From assembly GCF_009900745.1 (NCBI RefSeq), contig NZ_WXVU01000003.1:124001-188000 (forward strand): DNA of 64,000 nucleotides, given 5' to 3'. The notes under the pieces were generated by a model that had not been told where the DNA came from, did not search any database, and was given only the letters and a program-made list of their open reading frames with translations. Position 1 is the stretch's first letter; each line of letters begins with the position of its first letter. Position numbers and translations under genes: made by a program. Source of the DNA: Chryseobacterium sp. c4a (GTDB taxonomy: Bacteria; Bacteroidota; Bacteroidia; Flavobacteriales; Weeksellaceae). Positions 25,421 through 33,589 of this stretch are shown piece after piece.

Positions 25421-26059
25421 ATGAAGATTTCAAACTTAAATATAACCACAGAAATAAATATATTATTTTATTCAAGAAAGGTCATTATCGCTTTCCTTGC
25501 ATTCAGTTTTATCTTCATTCTTTCAATTTTTAGAAAAAATCTAAATGATTCGGTACAAATACCATTATTTCTACTATCATTTCCTCTGGCAATTGCATTA
25601 GGATATGGCATCCATAGAGGGTTAAGAAATTATTTCATCTCAAACTCCAAATATCCCTTAGTCTTAAAAATAATATGCAATGTTTTAGAAATTTCAAAAC
25701 AAAAGATTTCGTCTAAACCCATTGATATTAATATTGAAGACTTTATAAAAGACAATAATTTAGCTTCAACTTATTATTATAGTAACAATCCCAACCGTCC
25801 TATTTTGGTTTTTAATAGAAATAAAATCCGTTATTTTACACAGGAATATGACTGGGATACCTTTATATGGGATTTCTATATAAAAAGAGAAGGAAGATTC
25901 ACTAAAGAAGTATTAGAATACAGAGGATTAAACCAAGACAATACTTCTATACAAGATTATATTGAGTTTGAAAAAATAGAAGCCAAAAATCATGAGATCG
26001 TTATTCTATTTATCATCCACGACTTATTATTCGGAAAAGGTTTATCCAGATATTATTAA
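25421..26059 (+). CDS. Hypothetical two-helix membrane protein inside the nad operon
   Basis: The 212-aa protein has two N-terminal membrane helices, near residues 20-37 (VIIAFLAFSFIFILSIF) and 47-66 (IPLFLLSFPLAIALGYGI), then a soluble domain rich in Asn, Ile and Tyr with no motif I recognise. It sits between nadB (12 nt) and nadC (12 nt), so it is surely co-transcribed. Its codons look more AT-rich than those of its neighbours, suggesting a later insertion into the operon. No function can be assigned. Confidence 0.7.
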   Translation: MKISNLNITTEINILFYSRKVIIAFLAFSFIFILSIFRKNLNDSVQIPLFLLSFPLAIALGYGIHRGLRNYFISNSKYPLVLKIICNVLEISKQKISSKPIDINIEDFIKDNNLASTYYYSNNPNRPILVFNRNKIRYFTQEYDWDTFIWDFYIKREGRFTKEVLEYRGLNQDNTSIQDYIEFEKIEAKNHEIVILFIIHDLLFGKGLSRYY

Positions 26060-26071
26060 AAAATATAACAA

Positions 26072-26932
26072 ATGAAAAGACCAGCCTACGTTACAGATAA
26101 AGCATTAAAAACATTTATAAAAACTGCTCTTGAAGAAGATATCCAGGACGGAGATCACTCTACCCTTTCCACCATTCCTGAAGATCTTCAGCAAAGTGCA
26201 AAATTATTGGTAAAACAAGATTGCATCCTTGCAGGAGTAGAATTAGCAGAGATTATTTTCAAAACGTTCGATAAAAATCTTACAATTGAAACATTCATTA
26301 AAGATGGAACGCCATGTAAAGTAGGAGATGTTGCTCTTATTGTAACCGGAAGTGCAAGATCCATACTTTCTACAGAAAGATTTGTTCTTAACTGTATGCA
26401 AAGAATGAGTGGCATTGCAACCCTTACCCATGACTGGGATTCAAGATTAGTAGGAACCAAAACCAAACTTTTAGATACCAGAAAAACAACTCCAAACTTT
26501 AGAATGTGTGAAAAATGGGCTGTTGCTATTGGTGGCGGAACCAATCACCGATATGGTCTTTATGATATGATCATGCTTAAAGATAATCATATTGATTACA
26601 ATGGAAGCATTACTAATGCCGTAAAAATGGCCAAGGATTATGTTAAAAAGACCAAGAAAAAGTTAAAAATCGAGGTTGAAACCAGAAATCTGGAAGAAGT
26701 ACAAGAGGCAATCAATGCAAAAGTGGACAGAATCATGCTTGACAATATGGATGTTAAAACAATGAAGCAAGCTGTAAAAATGATCAATGGATCTACAGAG
26801 TCTGAAGCTTCAGGAGGAATCACTCGTGACATGCTTAAAAAAATTGCAGCAACAGGAGTAACTTATATCTCTGTAGGGGCTTTAACACACTCTGCTGAGA
26901 ATATAGATTTGAGTCTCAAAGCAGTGAAATAG
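26072..26932 (+). CDS. nadC: Nicotinate-nucleotide pyrophosphorylase (quinolinate phosphoribosyltransferase)
   Basis: NadC converts quinolinate and PRPP to nicotinate mononucleotide, the step after NadA. The 286-aa protein carries all expected sites: DxDHST near 26-32, DTRKTTP at 135-141, GGGTNHRYGL at 154-163, LKDNH at 169-173, EVETRN, MLDNMD, and EASGGI with VGALTHSA at the C-terminus. It is the last gene of the operon and is followed by a terminator. Confidence 0.96.
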   Translation: MKRPAYVTDKALKTFIKTALEEDIQDGDHSTLSTIPEDLQQSAKLLVKQDCILAGVELAEIIFKTFDKNLTIETFIKDGTPCKVGDVALIVTGSARSILSTERFVLNCMQRMSGIATLTHDWDSRLVGTKTKLLDTRKTTPNFRMCEKWAVAIGGGTNHRYGLYDMIMLKDNHIDYNGSITNAVKMAKDYVKKTKKKLKIEVETRNLEEVQEAINAKVDRIMLDNMDVKTMKQAVKMINGSTESEASGGITRDMLKKIAATGVTYISVGALTHSAENIDLSLKAVK

Positions 26933-26981
26933 CGTTGAATTTTTAACAAAAACACCACCTCTTTATTAAAAATTCAACAAC

Positions 26982-27013
26982 ATGACTTTTTTCATACAAA
27001 AAGTCATTTTTTA
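26982..27013 (+). terminator. Terminator of the nad operon
   Basis: ATGACTTTTTT (26982-26992) pairs with AAAAAAGTCAT (26998-27008), loop 5 nt, then six T residues. Confidence 0.85.
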
Positions 27014-27140
27014 TTCATTTTACTGACATTCAGACAATTAACATTATTAAGACTGATTAAAAATTAACATTGAGTTAATAATAGTTAAAATATATTTTGC
27101 GAATTTTGCAGAAAATTAAATCTAATTATTACTAACGATT

Positions 27141-29714
27141 ATGAAATTAATCAACAAATCGATACTAACTGCGGTTATTACTTTATCTACAGCTAGTGTT
27201 TATTACGCTCAACAAACTCAGGACACGGTTAAATCCAAGTCTAAAGACATTGAAGAGGTAATTCTTAAAGGTGTTACTGATATCGCTAAAGATAGAAAAA
27301 CACCAGTAGCAGTTTCTACTATTAAAGCTGCACAGATTCTTGAAAGACAAGGAAATCAAGAACTTGTAGAATTATTGAACACTACACCATCCATATATGC
27401 TACAAAAGGTGGTGGTGGTTTCGGGGATTCTCAACTTACTATCCGTGGTTTTGAAACCAGAAACATTGCCGTAATGGTAAACGGTATGCCTGTAAACGAC
27501 ATGGAATCAGGAGCTGTATACATGTCAAACTGGACAGGTTTATCAGATGTAACAAGTACGATGCAGGTACAAAGAGGACTTGGTTCTTCCAAATTAGCAA
27601 TTGCTTCTGTGGGAGGTACAATGAACTTCCTTACCCGTTCTGCAGATATGAAGCAGGGCGGAGCTGTACGAGTTGGTATTGGTAATAACGATTTCTTAAA
27701 AACATCTTTCGCTTACAATACAGGAAAATCTGAAAACGGATGGGCTGCTTCATTCTTAATGGCTAGACAAGCAGGAGGTACTTACGTACAAAATACAGAT
27801 TACGAATCATATACTTATTTCTTTGCATTAGGATACCAGCCAAGCAAGAAGCATAACTTACAGTTTATGATGACTTCTTCTCCGCAATGGCACGATCAGA
27901 GATCTTTTGCTCCAACAATTAATAACTATATCAAATACAATCCTGATCATGATGGTTCTCCATACAGACCATACAATGGTGACTACGGATATGGTACAGT
28001 AAATGGGCAAAGAACAAATATAGCAAATGCTATGAACTACTATGCAAAGCCTGTAATCATGTTGAACTGGGACTGGACTATCAGTGACAAATCAACATTA
28101 AGTACAGTTGCTTACATGTCCAACGGACGTGGTGGTGGTGCAAGAAACCTAGGTGCTGTTGGCGGAAAGGGTATGAGTGCTTTTGTTGATAACACAGATG
28201 GACATTATGACTATGATGCAATCTTTGCTGCTAACGGAGCTGTAACCCCTACTCTTGGTGCTGCAAGAAATACACTAGTACGTACTTCAAGTGTGAACTC
28301 TCACAACTGGTATGGTATTTTGATGAACTTCCAACACAAGATCAATGATAACTGGAATTTCTCAGTAGGTACAGATGACAGATATTACTATGGATATCAC
28401 TACCAGGTACTTTCTGATCTATATGGAGCAAAAGGGTATACAGATGATACGAACAAAAACTTACCAACAAACAATATTGTTCGTAATACGTATGATTACA
28501 AGCAACTATCATGGAATCCTTTCGGTGGATCAAATGCACCAATGCAAGATAGAGTTTCATTCAGTAATGATGGTGAAGTTCTTTGGTACAGTGGATTCGG
28601 ACAGGTAGAATACTCTACTGAAAAGTTAACTGCTTATGCACAAGGGTCGGTATCAAATCAGGCATATCAGAGAATTGATGATTTTGTAAAACCAGGATCA
28701 ACACAACAAGGACAAACTGTTGACAGAAAAACTGGATTTAAAAACCTTTTCGGATTTAATATTAAAGGGGGAGCCAATTATAACATCAACAACAATCATA
28801 ACGTGTTTGCTAATGTTGGGTACTACAGCAAGCAGCCTTTGATGAATTCTGTATATCCAAGTAACCAGCAGGTAGTAAACCCTAACCTAACTAATGAGAA
28901 AATTTTCTCTGTGGAATTAGGTTATGGATTCAAGACATCTAACTTCAACGCTAAAGTTAACTTATATAGAACTGAGTGGAAAGACAGATGGTTCAGAAGA
29001 AGCAATGTAATTTTCGAAAACAATGTTAGAGGATATTCTGAGATCAGTGGAATTACTCAGCTTCACCAAGGAGCAGAATTTGAAGCAAACTATAGACTTA
29101 ACAAATTCATTGAATTCCAAGGTATGTTCTCTTGGGGAGATTACCAATTCAAAGGAAATGCAACAGGGTCTAACTTCCAGGATGACAACACTCCTATTCA
29201 AACAAACGGATCTAATACATCTACACTTTATTTAGATAAAGTAAAAGTGGGAGGAACTAACAACAACAGTATTCCTCAAACAACAGCTTCATTAGGATTT
29301 ACAGCAACTCCTGTTACAGATCTTAAGATATATGGTACTTGGCAGTATGTAGGAAAAGTTTATTCTACTGTTAATATGACAGATTTCCTTACTCCTGGTA
29401 AAACAGCTCTACAATTACCTGATTTCAACTTATTTAATGTAGGTGCATCTTACAAACTTAAATTGAAAAACCCAAATCAATATTTCACTCTTGGTGTAAA
29501 CGTAAACAACCTGTTTGATATTACTTATATTCAGGATGGTGTAACAAACATCAAAACAACTGATCTGGTAAATCCAACAGCTAAAAAAGGAGATGCTGAT
29601 TATGGAATTACTTATGAGCAGGCTGGAAGAGTTTACAAAGGTATTGCTGACGGAAACAGAGTATTCTTTGGATTCGGAAGAACTTGGTCTACAACCTTAT
29701 CATTCAACTTCTAA
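27141..29714 (+). CDS. TonB-dependent outer-membrane receptor
   Basis: The 857-aa protein has a signal peptide (to about YYAQQ, residue 25), a TonB-box-like IEEVIL near residue 37, and a plug domain with LTIRGFETRNIAVMVNGMP near 95-113 and VQRGLGSSKLAIASVGG. A large beta-barrel follows, ending in the aromatic STTLSFNF typical for BAM recognition. Unlike the receptor at 40545, it lacks an N-terminal carboxypeptidase-regulatory domain and has no SusD-like partner. The substrate may be a siderophore, metal or small nutrient but is unknown. A near-consensus -7 element lies in the 130-nt leader region. Confidence 0.9.
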   Translation: MKLINKSILTAVITLSTASVYYAQQTQDTVKSKSKDIEEVILKGVTDIAKDRKTPVAVSTIKAAQILERQGNQELVELLNTTPSIYATKGGGGFGDSQLTIRGFETRNIAVMVNGMPVNDMESGAVYMSNWTGLSDVTSTMQVQRGLGSSKLAIASVGGTMNFLTRSADMKQGGAVRVGIGNNDFLKTSFAYNTGKSENGWAASFLMARQAGGTYVQNTDYESYTYFFALGYQPSKKHNLQFMMTSSPQWHDQRSFAPTINNYIKYNPDHDGSPYRPYNGDYGYGTVNGQRTNIANAMNYYAKPVIMLNWDWTISDKSTLSTVAYMSNGRGGGARNLGAVGGKGMSAFVDNTDGHYDYDAIFAANGAVTPTLGAARNTLVRTSSVNSHNWYGILMNFQHKINDNWNFSVGTDDRYYYGYHYQVLSDLYGAKGYTDDTNKNLPTNNIVRNTYDYKQLSWNPFGGSNAPMQDRVSFSNDGEVLWYSGFGQVEYSTEKLTAYAQGSVSNQAYQRIDDFVKPGSTQQGQTVDRKTGFKNLFGFNIKGGANYNINNNHNVFANVGYYSKQPLMNSVYPSNQQVVNPNLTNEKIFSVELGYGFKTSNFNAKVNLYRTEWKDRWFRRSNVIFENNVRGYSEISGITQLHQGAEFEANYRLNKFIEFQGMFSWGDYQFKGNATGSNFQDDNTPIQTNGSNTSTLYLDKVKVGGTNNNSIPQTTASLGFTATPVTDLKIYGTWQYVGKVYSTVNMTDFLTPGKTALQLPDFNLFNVGASYKLKLKNPNQYFTLGVNVNNLFDITYIQDGVTNIKTTDLVNPTAKKGDADYGITYEQAGRVYKGIADGNRVFFGFGRTWSTTLSFNF

Positions 29715-29745
29715 TAATATAACAATATTAGATTTTATAAATATG

Positions 29746-29772
29746 AATCCCGGCTTTGAGCCGGGATTTTTG
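29746..29772 (+). terminator. Terminator of the TonB receptor gene
   Basis: AATCCCGGCT (29746-29755) pairs perfectly with AGCCGGGATT (29759-29768), then Ts. The tail runs into the next promoter box. Confidence 0.88.
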
Positions 29773-29773
29773 T

Positions 29774-29781
29774 TATCTTTG
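29774..29781 (+). promoter_or_regulatory. -7 box of the 29801 gene
   Basis: TATCTTTG begins six nt after the terminator stem and ends 19 nt before the ATG at 29801. Confidence 0.55.
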
Positions 29782-29800
29782 TCTACAAAAAAAATAGATT

Positions 29801-30232
29801 ATGGATTTTTACAAGATTTTATTGAGTGCCCACAAAGGATTCGGGTATCTTGAACTTCTTTTGGTTGCATTATTTATCATTGCACTTTTAGCTACCATGT
29901 TCGGTTTCAGCGGAAAAGTAAATAAGTTTTTAAAGAAGACGACCCTTTTCACAATGATTTTCTTCCACGTTCAGTTTTTGATAGGAATCATTATGCTGGT
30001 AACTACTTTTAGCAAAGGCTTAAACATGGGTGAAGTAATGAAAAATGCAGCATTAAGATTCCAATATGTTGAACATCCATTCTCTATGCTTATCGCAGCG
30101 GTATTAATGACGATTATCAACAAAAAAGTAAAATCAAACGATACCATTTCCCTTGGCATTACCATTATGGGATTAATCGCGGTAGCTTTATTCGCATTCG
30201 CATTCCCTTGGGCAAGAGTCTTTGGGGCTTAA
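29801..30232 (+). CDS. Four-helix membrane protein (annotated as cytochrome B-like in related genomes)
   Basis: The 143-aa protein has four membrane helices (about residues 16-36, 46-68, 92-108, 117-136). His11 in LSAHKGFG, His56 in IFFHVQFLIG, and His92 in VEHPFSML are placed so that a heme could be bound within the membrane; this resembles a small flavobacterial family often labelled cytochrome B-like. Heme binding is an inference. It forms a short unit just before asd. Confidence 0.7.
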   Translation: MDFYKILLSAHKGFGYLELLLVALFIIALLATMFGFSGKVNKFLKKTTLFTMIFFHVQFLIGIIMLVTTFSKGLNMGEVMKNAALRFQYVEHPFSMLIAAVLMTIINKKVKSNDTISLGITIMGLIAVALFAFAFPWARVFGA

Positions 30233-30300
30233 AATAGATAAAGAAATTATATGCGTTATAATTTATAAATAGTTTAATCTTAAAATTTTTAATTAAATCA

Positions 30301-31293
30301 ATGAAAGTAGCTGTAGTAGGTTCAACAGGAATGGTTGGACAAGTTATGCTGAAAGTTTTGGAAGAAAGGAACTTCCCTGTAACAGAATTAATTCCGGTAG
30401 CTTCCGAAAAATCTGTAGGTAAAAAGGTGAAGTATAAACAGAAGGAATTTACGATTGTAAGCATGAAGGACGCTATAGCTGCCAAACCGGATATTGCTAT
30501 CTTTTCTGCCGGAGGTTCTACTTCTCTTGAATTTGCCCCTTTATTTGCAGAAGCTGGAGTAACAGTTATCGATAACTCTTCAGCATGGAGAATGGATCCT
30601 GATAAAAAATTAGTCGTTCCTGAAATTAATGCAGATGTACTGACTAAAGAAGACAAGATCATTGCAAATCCAAATTGTTCTACCATTCAGTTGGTAATGG
30701 TTTTAGGGCCTTTGAACAAGAAATATGATTTAAAAAGAGTAATTGTTTCTACTTACCAATCTGTAACAGGAACAGGTAAAGCAGCCGTTGACCAATTAAA
30801 CGGGGAAATCAGCGGTGATGATTCTGCTGCGAAAGTATATCCATACCAAATCTTCAAAAATGCATTGCCACACTGTGATGTATTTGCAGAAGATGATTAT
30901 ACTAAAGAAGAAATTAAATTGATGAAAGAACCTAAGAAAATTCTAGGGGATGACACATTCAATTTAACAGCAACAGCAGTAAGAGTTCCGGTTCAAGGTG
31001 GACACTCAGAAAGTGTAAACATTGAATTTGAAAACGAATTTGAATTGGATGAAGTAAGAAAAATATTATCTGAAACTCCTGGAGTAATCGTAATGGATGA
31101 TGTAAAAAACAACCACTACCCGATGCCATTATATTCGGAAGGAAAAGATGAAGTCTTTGTAGGAAGAATCAGACGAGACCTATCACAGCCGAAAACGCTC
31201 AACCTTTGGATCGTAGCAGACAATCTGAGGAAAGGAGCCGCAACAAACGCGGTACAAATCGCAGAATATCTTGTAGCAAACAACTTAGTATAA
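30301..31293 (+). CDS. asd: Aspartate-semialdehyde dehydrogenase
   Basis: Asd reduces aspartyl phosphate to aspartate semialdehyde with NADPH, feeding lysine/diaminopimelate, threonine and methionine synthesis. The 330-aa protein has the nucleotide-binding VVGSTGMVGQ (5-14), the catalytic Cys126 in ANPNCSTIQ, Gln151 in TYQSVTGTG, and the active-site His233 in VQGGHSES. It is cytosolic. A terminator follows. Diaminopimelate supply links it loosely to cell-wall metabolism, but no other dap gene is in the window. Confidence 0.96.
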   Translation: MKVAVVGSTGMVGQVMLKVLEERNFPVTELIPVASEKSVGKKVKYKQKEFTIVSMKDAIAAKPDIAIFSAGGSTSLEFAPLFAEAGVTVIDNSSAWRMDPDKKLVVPEINADVLTKEDKIIANPNCSTIQLVMVLGPLNKKYDLKRVIVSTYQSVTGTGKAAVDQLNGEISGDDSAAKVYPYQIFKNALPHCDVFAEDDYTKEEIKLMKEPKKILGDDTFNLTATAVRVPVQGGHSESVNIEFENEFELDEVRKILSETPGVIVMDDVKNNHYPMPLYSEGKDEVFVGRIRRDLSQPKTLNLWIVADNLRKGAATNAVQIAEYLVANNLV

Positions 31294-31310
31294 ACTAACA
31301 AAATAAAAAA

Positions 31311-31338
31311 GAGTCTCAGAATTGAGATTCTTTTTTTT
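31311..31338 (+). terminator. Terminator of asd
   Basis: GAGTCTCA (31311-31318) pairs with TGAGATTC (31323-31330), one wobble, followed by eight Ts. Confidence 0.85.
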
Positions 31339-31350
31339 ATCAAACACTGT

Positions 31351-32349
31351 ATGAATACCCAGAAGAATACCCACAAAGAAAAAATAGGATTCCAGAAGAT
31401 TATTGCCGCTTTTGGAGTGATCCTCTTCATTGGAAAAATTATTGCCTGGAAACTCACCAATTCCGACGCAGTATTCTCCGATGCCATGGAAAGTATTGTA
31501 AATGTCATCAGTGCATTTATGGGATTATATTCACTTCATCTTGCTGCTAAACCTAAAGATGAAGACCATCCTTACGGCCATGGAAAGGTAGAATTCGTTA
31601 CTTCCGGTATCGAAGGAGCTTTAATTGCCATTGCAGGGCTTATGATCATTTACGAGGGTATATACAGCCTTATCGTAGGAAAGACCCTGAGTAAAATTGA
31701 TTTAGGGATTTGGATCATTGCAGCTACTGCTGTTATCAATTATTTGTTGGGCTATATTTCCATCAAGAAAGGGCAAAGAGAAAACTCTCTGGTTCTTATT
31801 TCTTCAGGAAAACATCTTCAGTCGGATACAATTACCACCCTTGGAGTAGTAGCCAGTTTAATTATCGTTTACTTTACAAAAATCTATTGGCTGGATTCTG
31901 TAGTAGCTTTGGTATTCGGGCTTTATATCATCTTTGTAGGCTATAAAATCGTCCGAAAATCACTAAGTGGTATTATGGATGAGCAAGATCCTGAAATACT
32001 TCATCAGGTAATTAAAATACTTGAAAAAAACAGACATACGGAATGGATTGATGTTCACAATATGAAAATCCAGCAATTTGGGGCCTCGTTGCATATTGAT
32101 GCCCATATCACCTTACCCTGGTATTATGATCTTCGCGATGCTCATAGTGAGATGGAAAAAGTGATTATTCTTTTGGCCAACAATATCAAACGAAATATTG
32201 AGTTTAATTTCCACATGGATGATTGCAAGCCTATTTCATGTTCTATATGCCAGATCGAAAGCTGCCCTGTTCGCCAAAAAGAGTTCATAAAAAGAGTAGA
32301 ATGGACTGCTGAAAATGTAACAAGTGTAGACAAACATACTGCAGAATAA
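31351..32349 (+). CDS. Cation diffusion facilitator family metal exporter
   Basis: The 332-aa inner-membrane protein has six helices. It carries the CDF signature VFSDAMESIVN (Ser43-Asp44, Ser48), HPYGHGKVE (His73, His77), and SGKHLQSDT with His155 and Asp159 as transport-site ligands. The cytosolic domain includes HIDAHITL. It exports divalent metal such as zinc, iron or manganese by proton exchange. The C-terminal tail is unusual in having four cysteines (292, 297, 300, 305) in CKPISCSICQIESC, likely an extra metal-binding module. Its ATG lies only 12 nt after the asd terminator T run. Confidence 0.92.
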   Translation: MNTQKNTHKEKIGFQKIIAAFGVILFIGKIIAWKLTNSDAVFSDAMESIVNVISAFMGLYSLHLAAKPKDEDHPYGHGKVEFVTSGIEGALIAIAGLMIIYEGIYSLIVGKTLSKIDLGIWIIAATAVINYLLGYISIKKGQRENSLVLISSGKHLQSDTITTLGVVASLIIVYFTKIYWLDSVVALVFGLYIIFVGYKIVRKSLSGIMDEQDPEILHQVIKILEKNRHTEWIDVHNMKIQQFGASLHIDAHITLPWYYDLRDAHSEMEKVIILLANNIKRNIEFNFHMDDCKPISCSICQIESCPVRQKEFIKRVEWTAENVTSVDKHTAE

Positions 32350-32371
32350 TATAAAACCTAAGAGAATTATA

Positions 32372-32812
32372 TTACCTTTTACCTTCCTTTTCCAGCTGTT
32401 TCCTGTAATAAAACATGGGAACAATCAAAAGTATAATCAAAGGCTGGATCACAAACCTTCGCATATAAAAAGAAAAAAGATACCCTATTTCAAATTTATC
32501 CTGAATGCAATAAAGATAAATGGGAAAAGAAATCGCAAAGACAATTACCATCATCAAAGCACCCTGAAAAGTCCATTGTTTCTTTTTAAATAACCCTTGG
32601 ATAATCAGGCAAGAGAAAAATAAATTAAGAGTAAACCTCAAAACATTTCCTCCTATTAATTGTCTCCACTCAAATACTGGAAAGGCAATATTTTTATTGG
32701 CCTCATGAAAATAGTCCAGGAACGGATCATAAAACAATTGATCTTCCAACATTCTGACTCCTATCAAGCCACAGATCCCTACAATAACAAGAAGCCAATT
32801 AAGAATTTTCAT
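32372..32812 (-). CDS. Exosortase F system-associated membrane protein
   Basis: The 146-aa protein has four predicted membrane helices and the conserved N-terminal features of the family found beside xrtF in Flavobacteriia (VRMLEDQLFYDPFLDYF, then PVFEWRQLIGGNVLRF near 46-61). Its start lies inside the last 14 bases of xrtF, implying translational coupling. Its molecular role is unknown. It presumably assists XrtF in the inner membrane. Confidence 0.85.
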   Translation of the reverse strand: MKILNWLLVIVGICGLIGVRMLEDQLFYDPFLDYFHEANKNIAFPVFEWRQLIGGNVLRFTLNLFFSCLIIQGLFKKKQWTFQGALMMVIVFAISFPIYLYCIQDKFEIGYLFSFYMRRFVIQPLIILLIVPMFYYRKQLEKEGKR

Positions 32813-33329
32813 GTTTTAAAGCAAAGAATTTAATCCATATTAACCAAAGTAGAACAACACTACCATAAATAACTGCCGGAAAAACAAAGTCATGAAACAT
32901 TTTACCATATTCCTTATGCTCAGCCATCACAACATTTAGCCCTACAATCCTCAAAAGATTCATGATATAAAGTAAAATCAAGCCTACACCCACAAAAACA
33001 AAAGTTTTAGCTCCTTTATAAAATGCAAAAACAAAAGATACAAAGAGAATCATCACAGAAATAGCATTACACCCTTCCACCATTCTCGTTACATATTGTT
33101 TTTTCACATAAAACCAAACCTGTTCATTATTCACATCATTATACAGTTGCGAAGGATAACCTATTGCATTTTGTAAAGCACTCACCTGATTGGCAATAAT
33201 TCTTGAAAAAGGATCCAAACCAGAATCCTTACTTGCATTCAAATAAAATTGATAGGCAAAAAGCAACACCAGATAAATAATGATGAAACGAAGTAAAATA
33301 CCCAACACCGGCTTAAAATCCTTTAACAT
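32799..33329 (-). CDS. xrtF: Exosortase family protein XrtF
   Basis: Exosortases are inner-membrane cysteine transpeptidases that process proteins with short C-terminal sorting tails. This 176-aa version has the family triad: Cys87 in MVEGCNAISV, Arg127 in NLLRIVGL, and His146 in FHDFVFPAVIYG, embedded in about five helices. It overlaps its partner gene by 14 nt. A -7 box ends 4 nt before its ATG, so the pair is likely its own transcript. No candidate substrate with an obvious PEP-CTERM-like tail lies in this window. Confidence 0.92.
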   Translation of the reverse strand: MLKDFKPVLGILLRFIIIYLVLLFAYQFYLNASKDSGLDPFSRIIANQVSALQNAIGYPSQLYNDVNNEQVWFYVKKQYVTRMVEGCNAISVMILFVSFVFAFYKGAKTFVFVGVGLILLYIMNLLRIVGLNVVMAEHKEYGKMFHDFVFPAVIYGSVVLLWLIWIKFFALKHENS

Positions 33330-33333
33330 ACTA

Positions 33334-33341
33334 CAAAGATA
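33334..33341 (-). promoter_or_regulatory. -7 box of xrtF
   Basis: The minus strand reads TATCTTTG, ending 4 nt before the ATG at 33329; leaderless transcript predicted. Confidence 0.5.
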
Positions 33342-33345
33342 AAAA

Positions 33346-33558
33346 TTAGCCTGTAATAACCTGAACCAGAACCAAGAAAGTTAAAGCATTCCATTGAAAA
33401 CAGGCTACAGAAAGCACAAAATACACCCATTGGTGATAAATTAAAAAAAATCGCCCCGTGATTTCCGAATAAAGCTTATAAAACAAACTTGATTTCTTAT
33501 TTTCAACTCTAAGTTCTTGCTTCTTCCAACTTCCTTCTTCCAGCCTAACACTATTCAT
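33346..33558 (-). other. Doubtful 70-codon ORF with purine-rich repeats
   Basis: An open frame runs from ATG 33558 to a stop at 33346. The first 16 codons derive from a purine-rich run with repeated GGAAG units (33509-33550) and the rest is hydrophobic (RFFLIYHQWVYFVLSV). No domain is recognisable and no -7 box precedes it; xrtF has its own box after it. I consider it more likely intergenic repeat than gene. Confidence 0.4.
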
Positions 33559-33568
33559 GTTAAATTAG

Positions 33569-33576
33569 TATATTTG
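33569..33576 (+). promoter_or_regulatory. -7 box of the amgK-rapZC-murU cluster
   Basis: TATATTTG ends 13 nt before the ATG at 33590. Confidence 0.5.
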
Positions 33577-33589
33577 TTTACTTATTATT

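Noticed and set aside
26188-26544. 118-codon minus-strand frame inside nadC
   Set aside because: Antisense shadow of a conserved enzyme with no promoter and no recognisable family.
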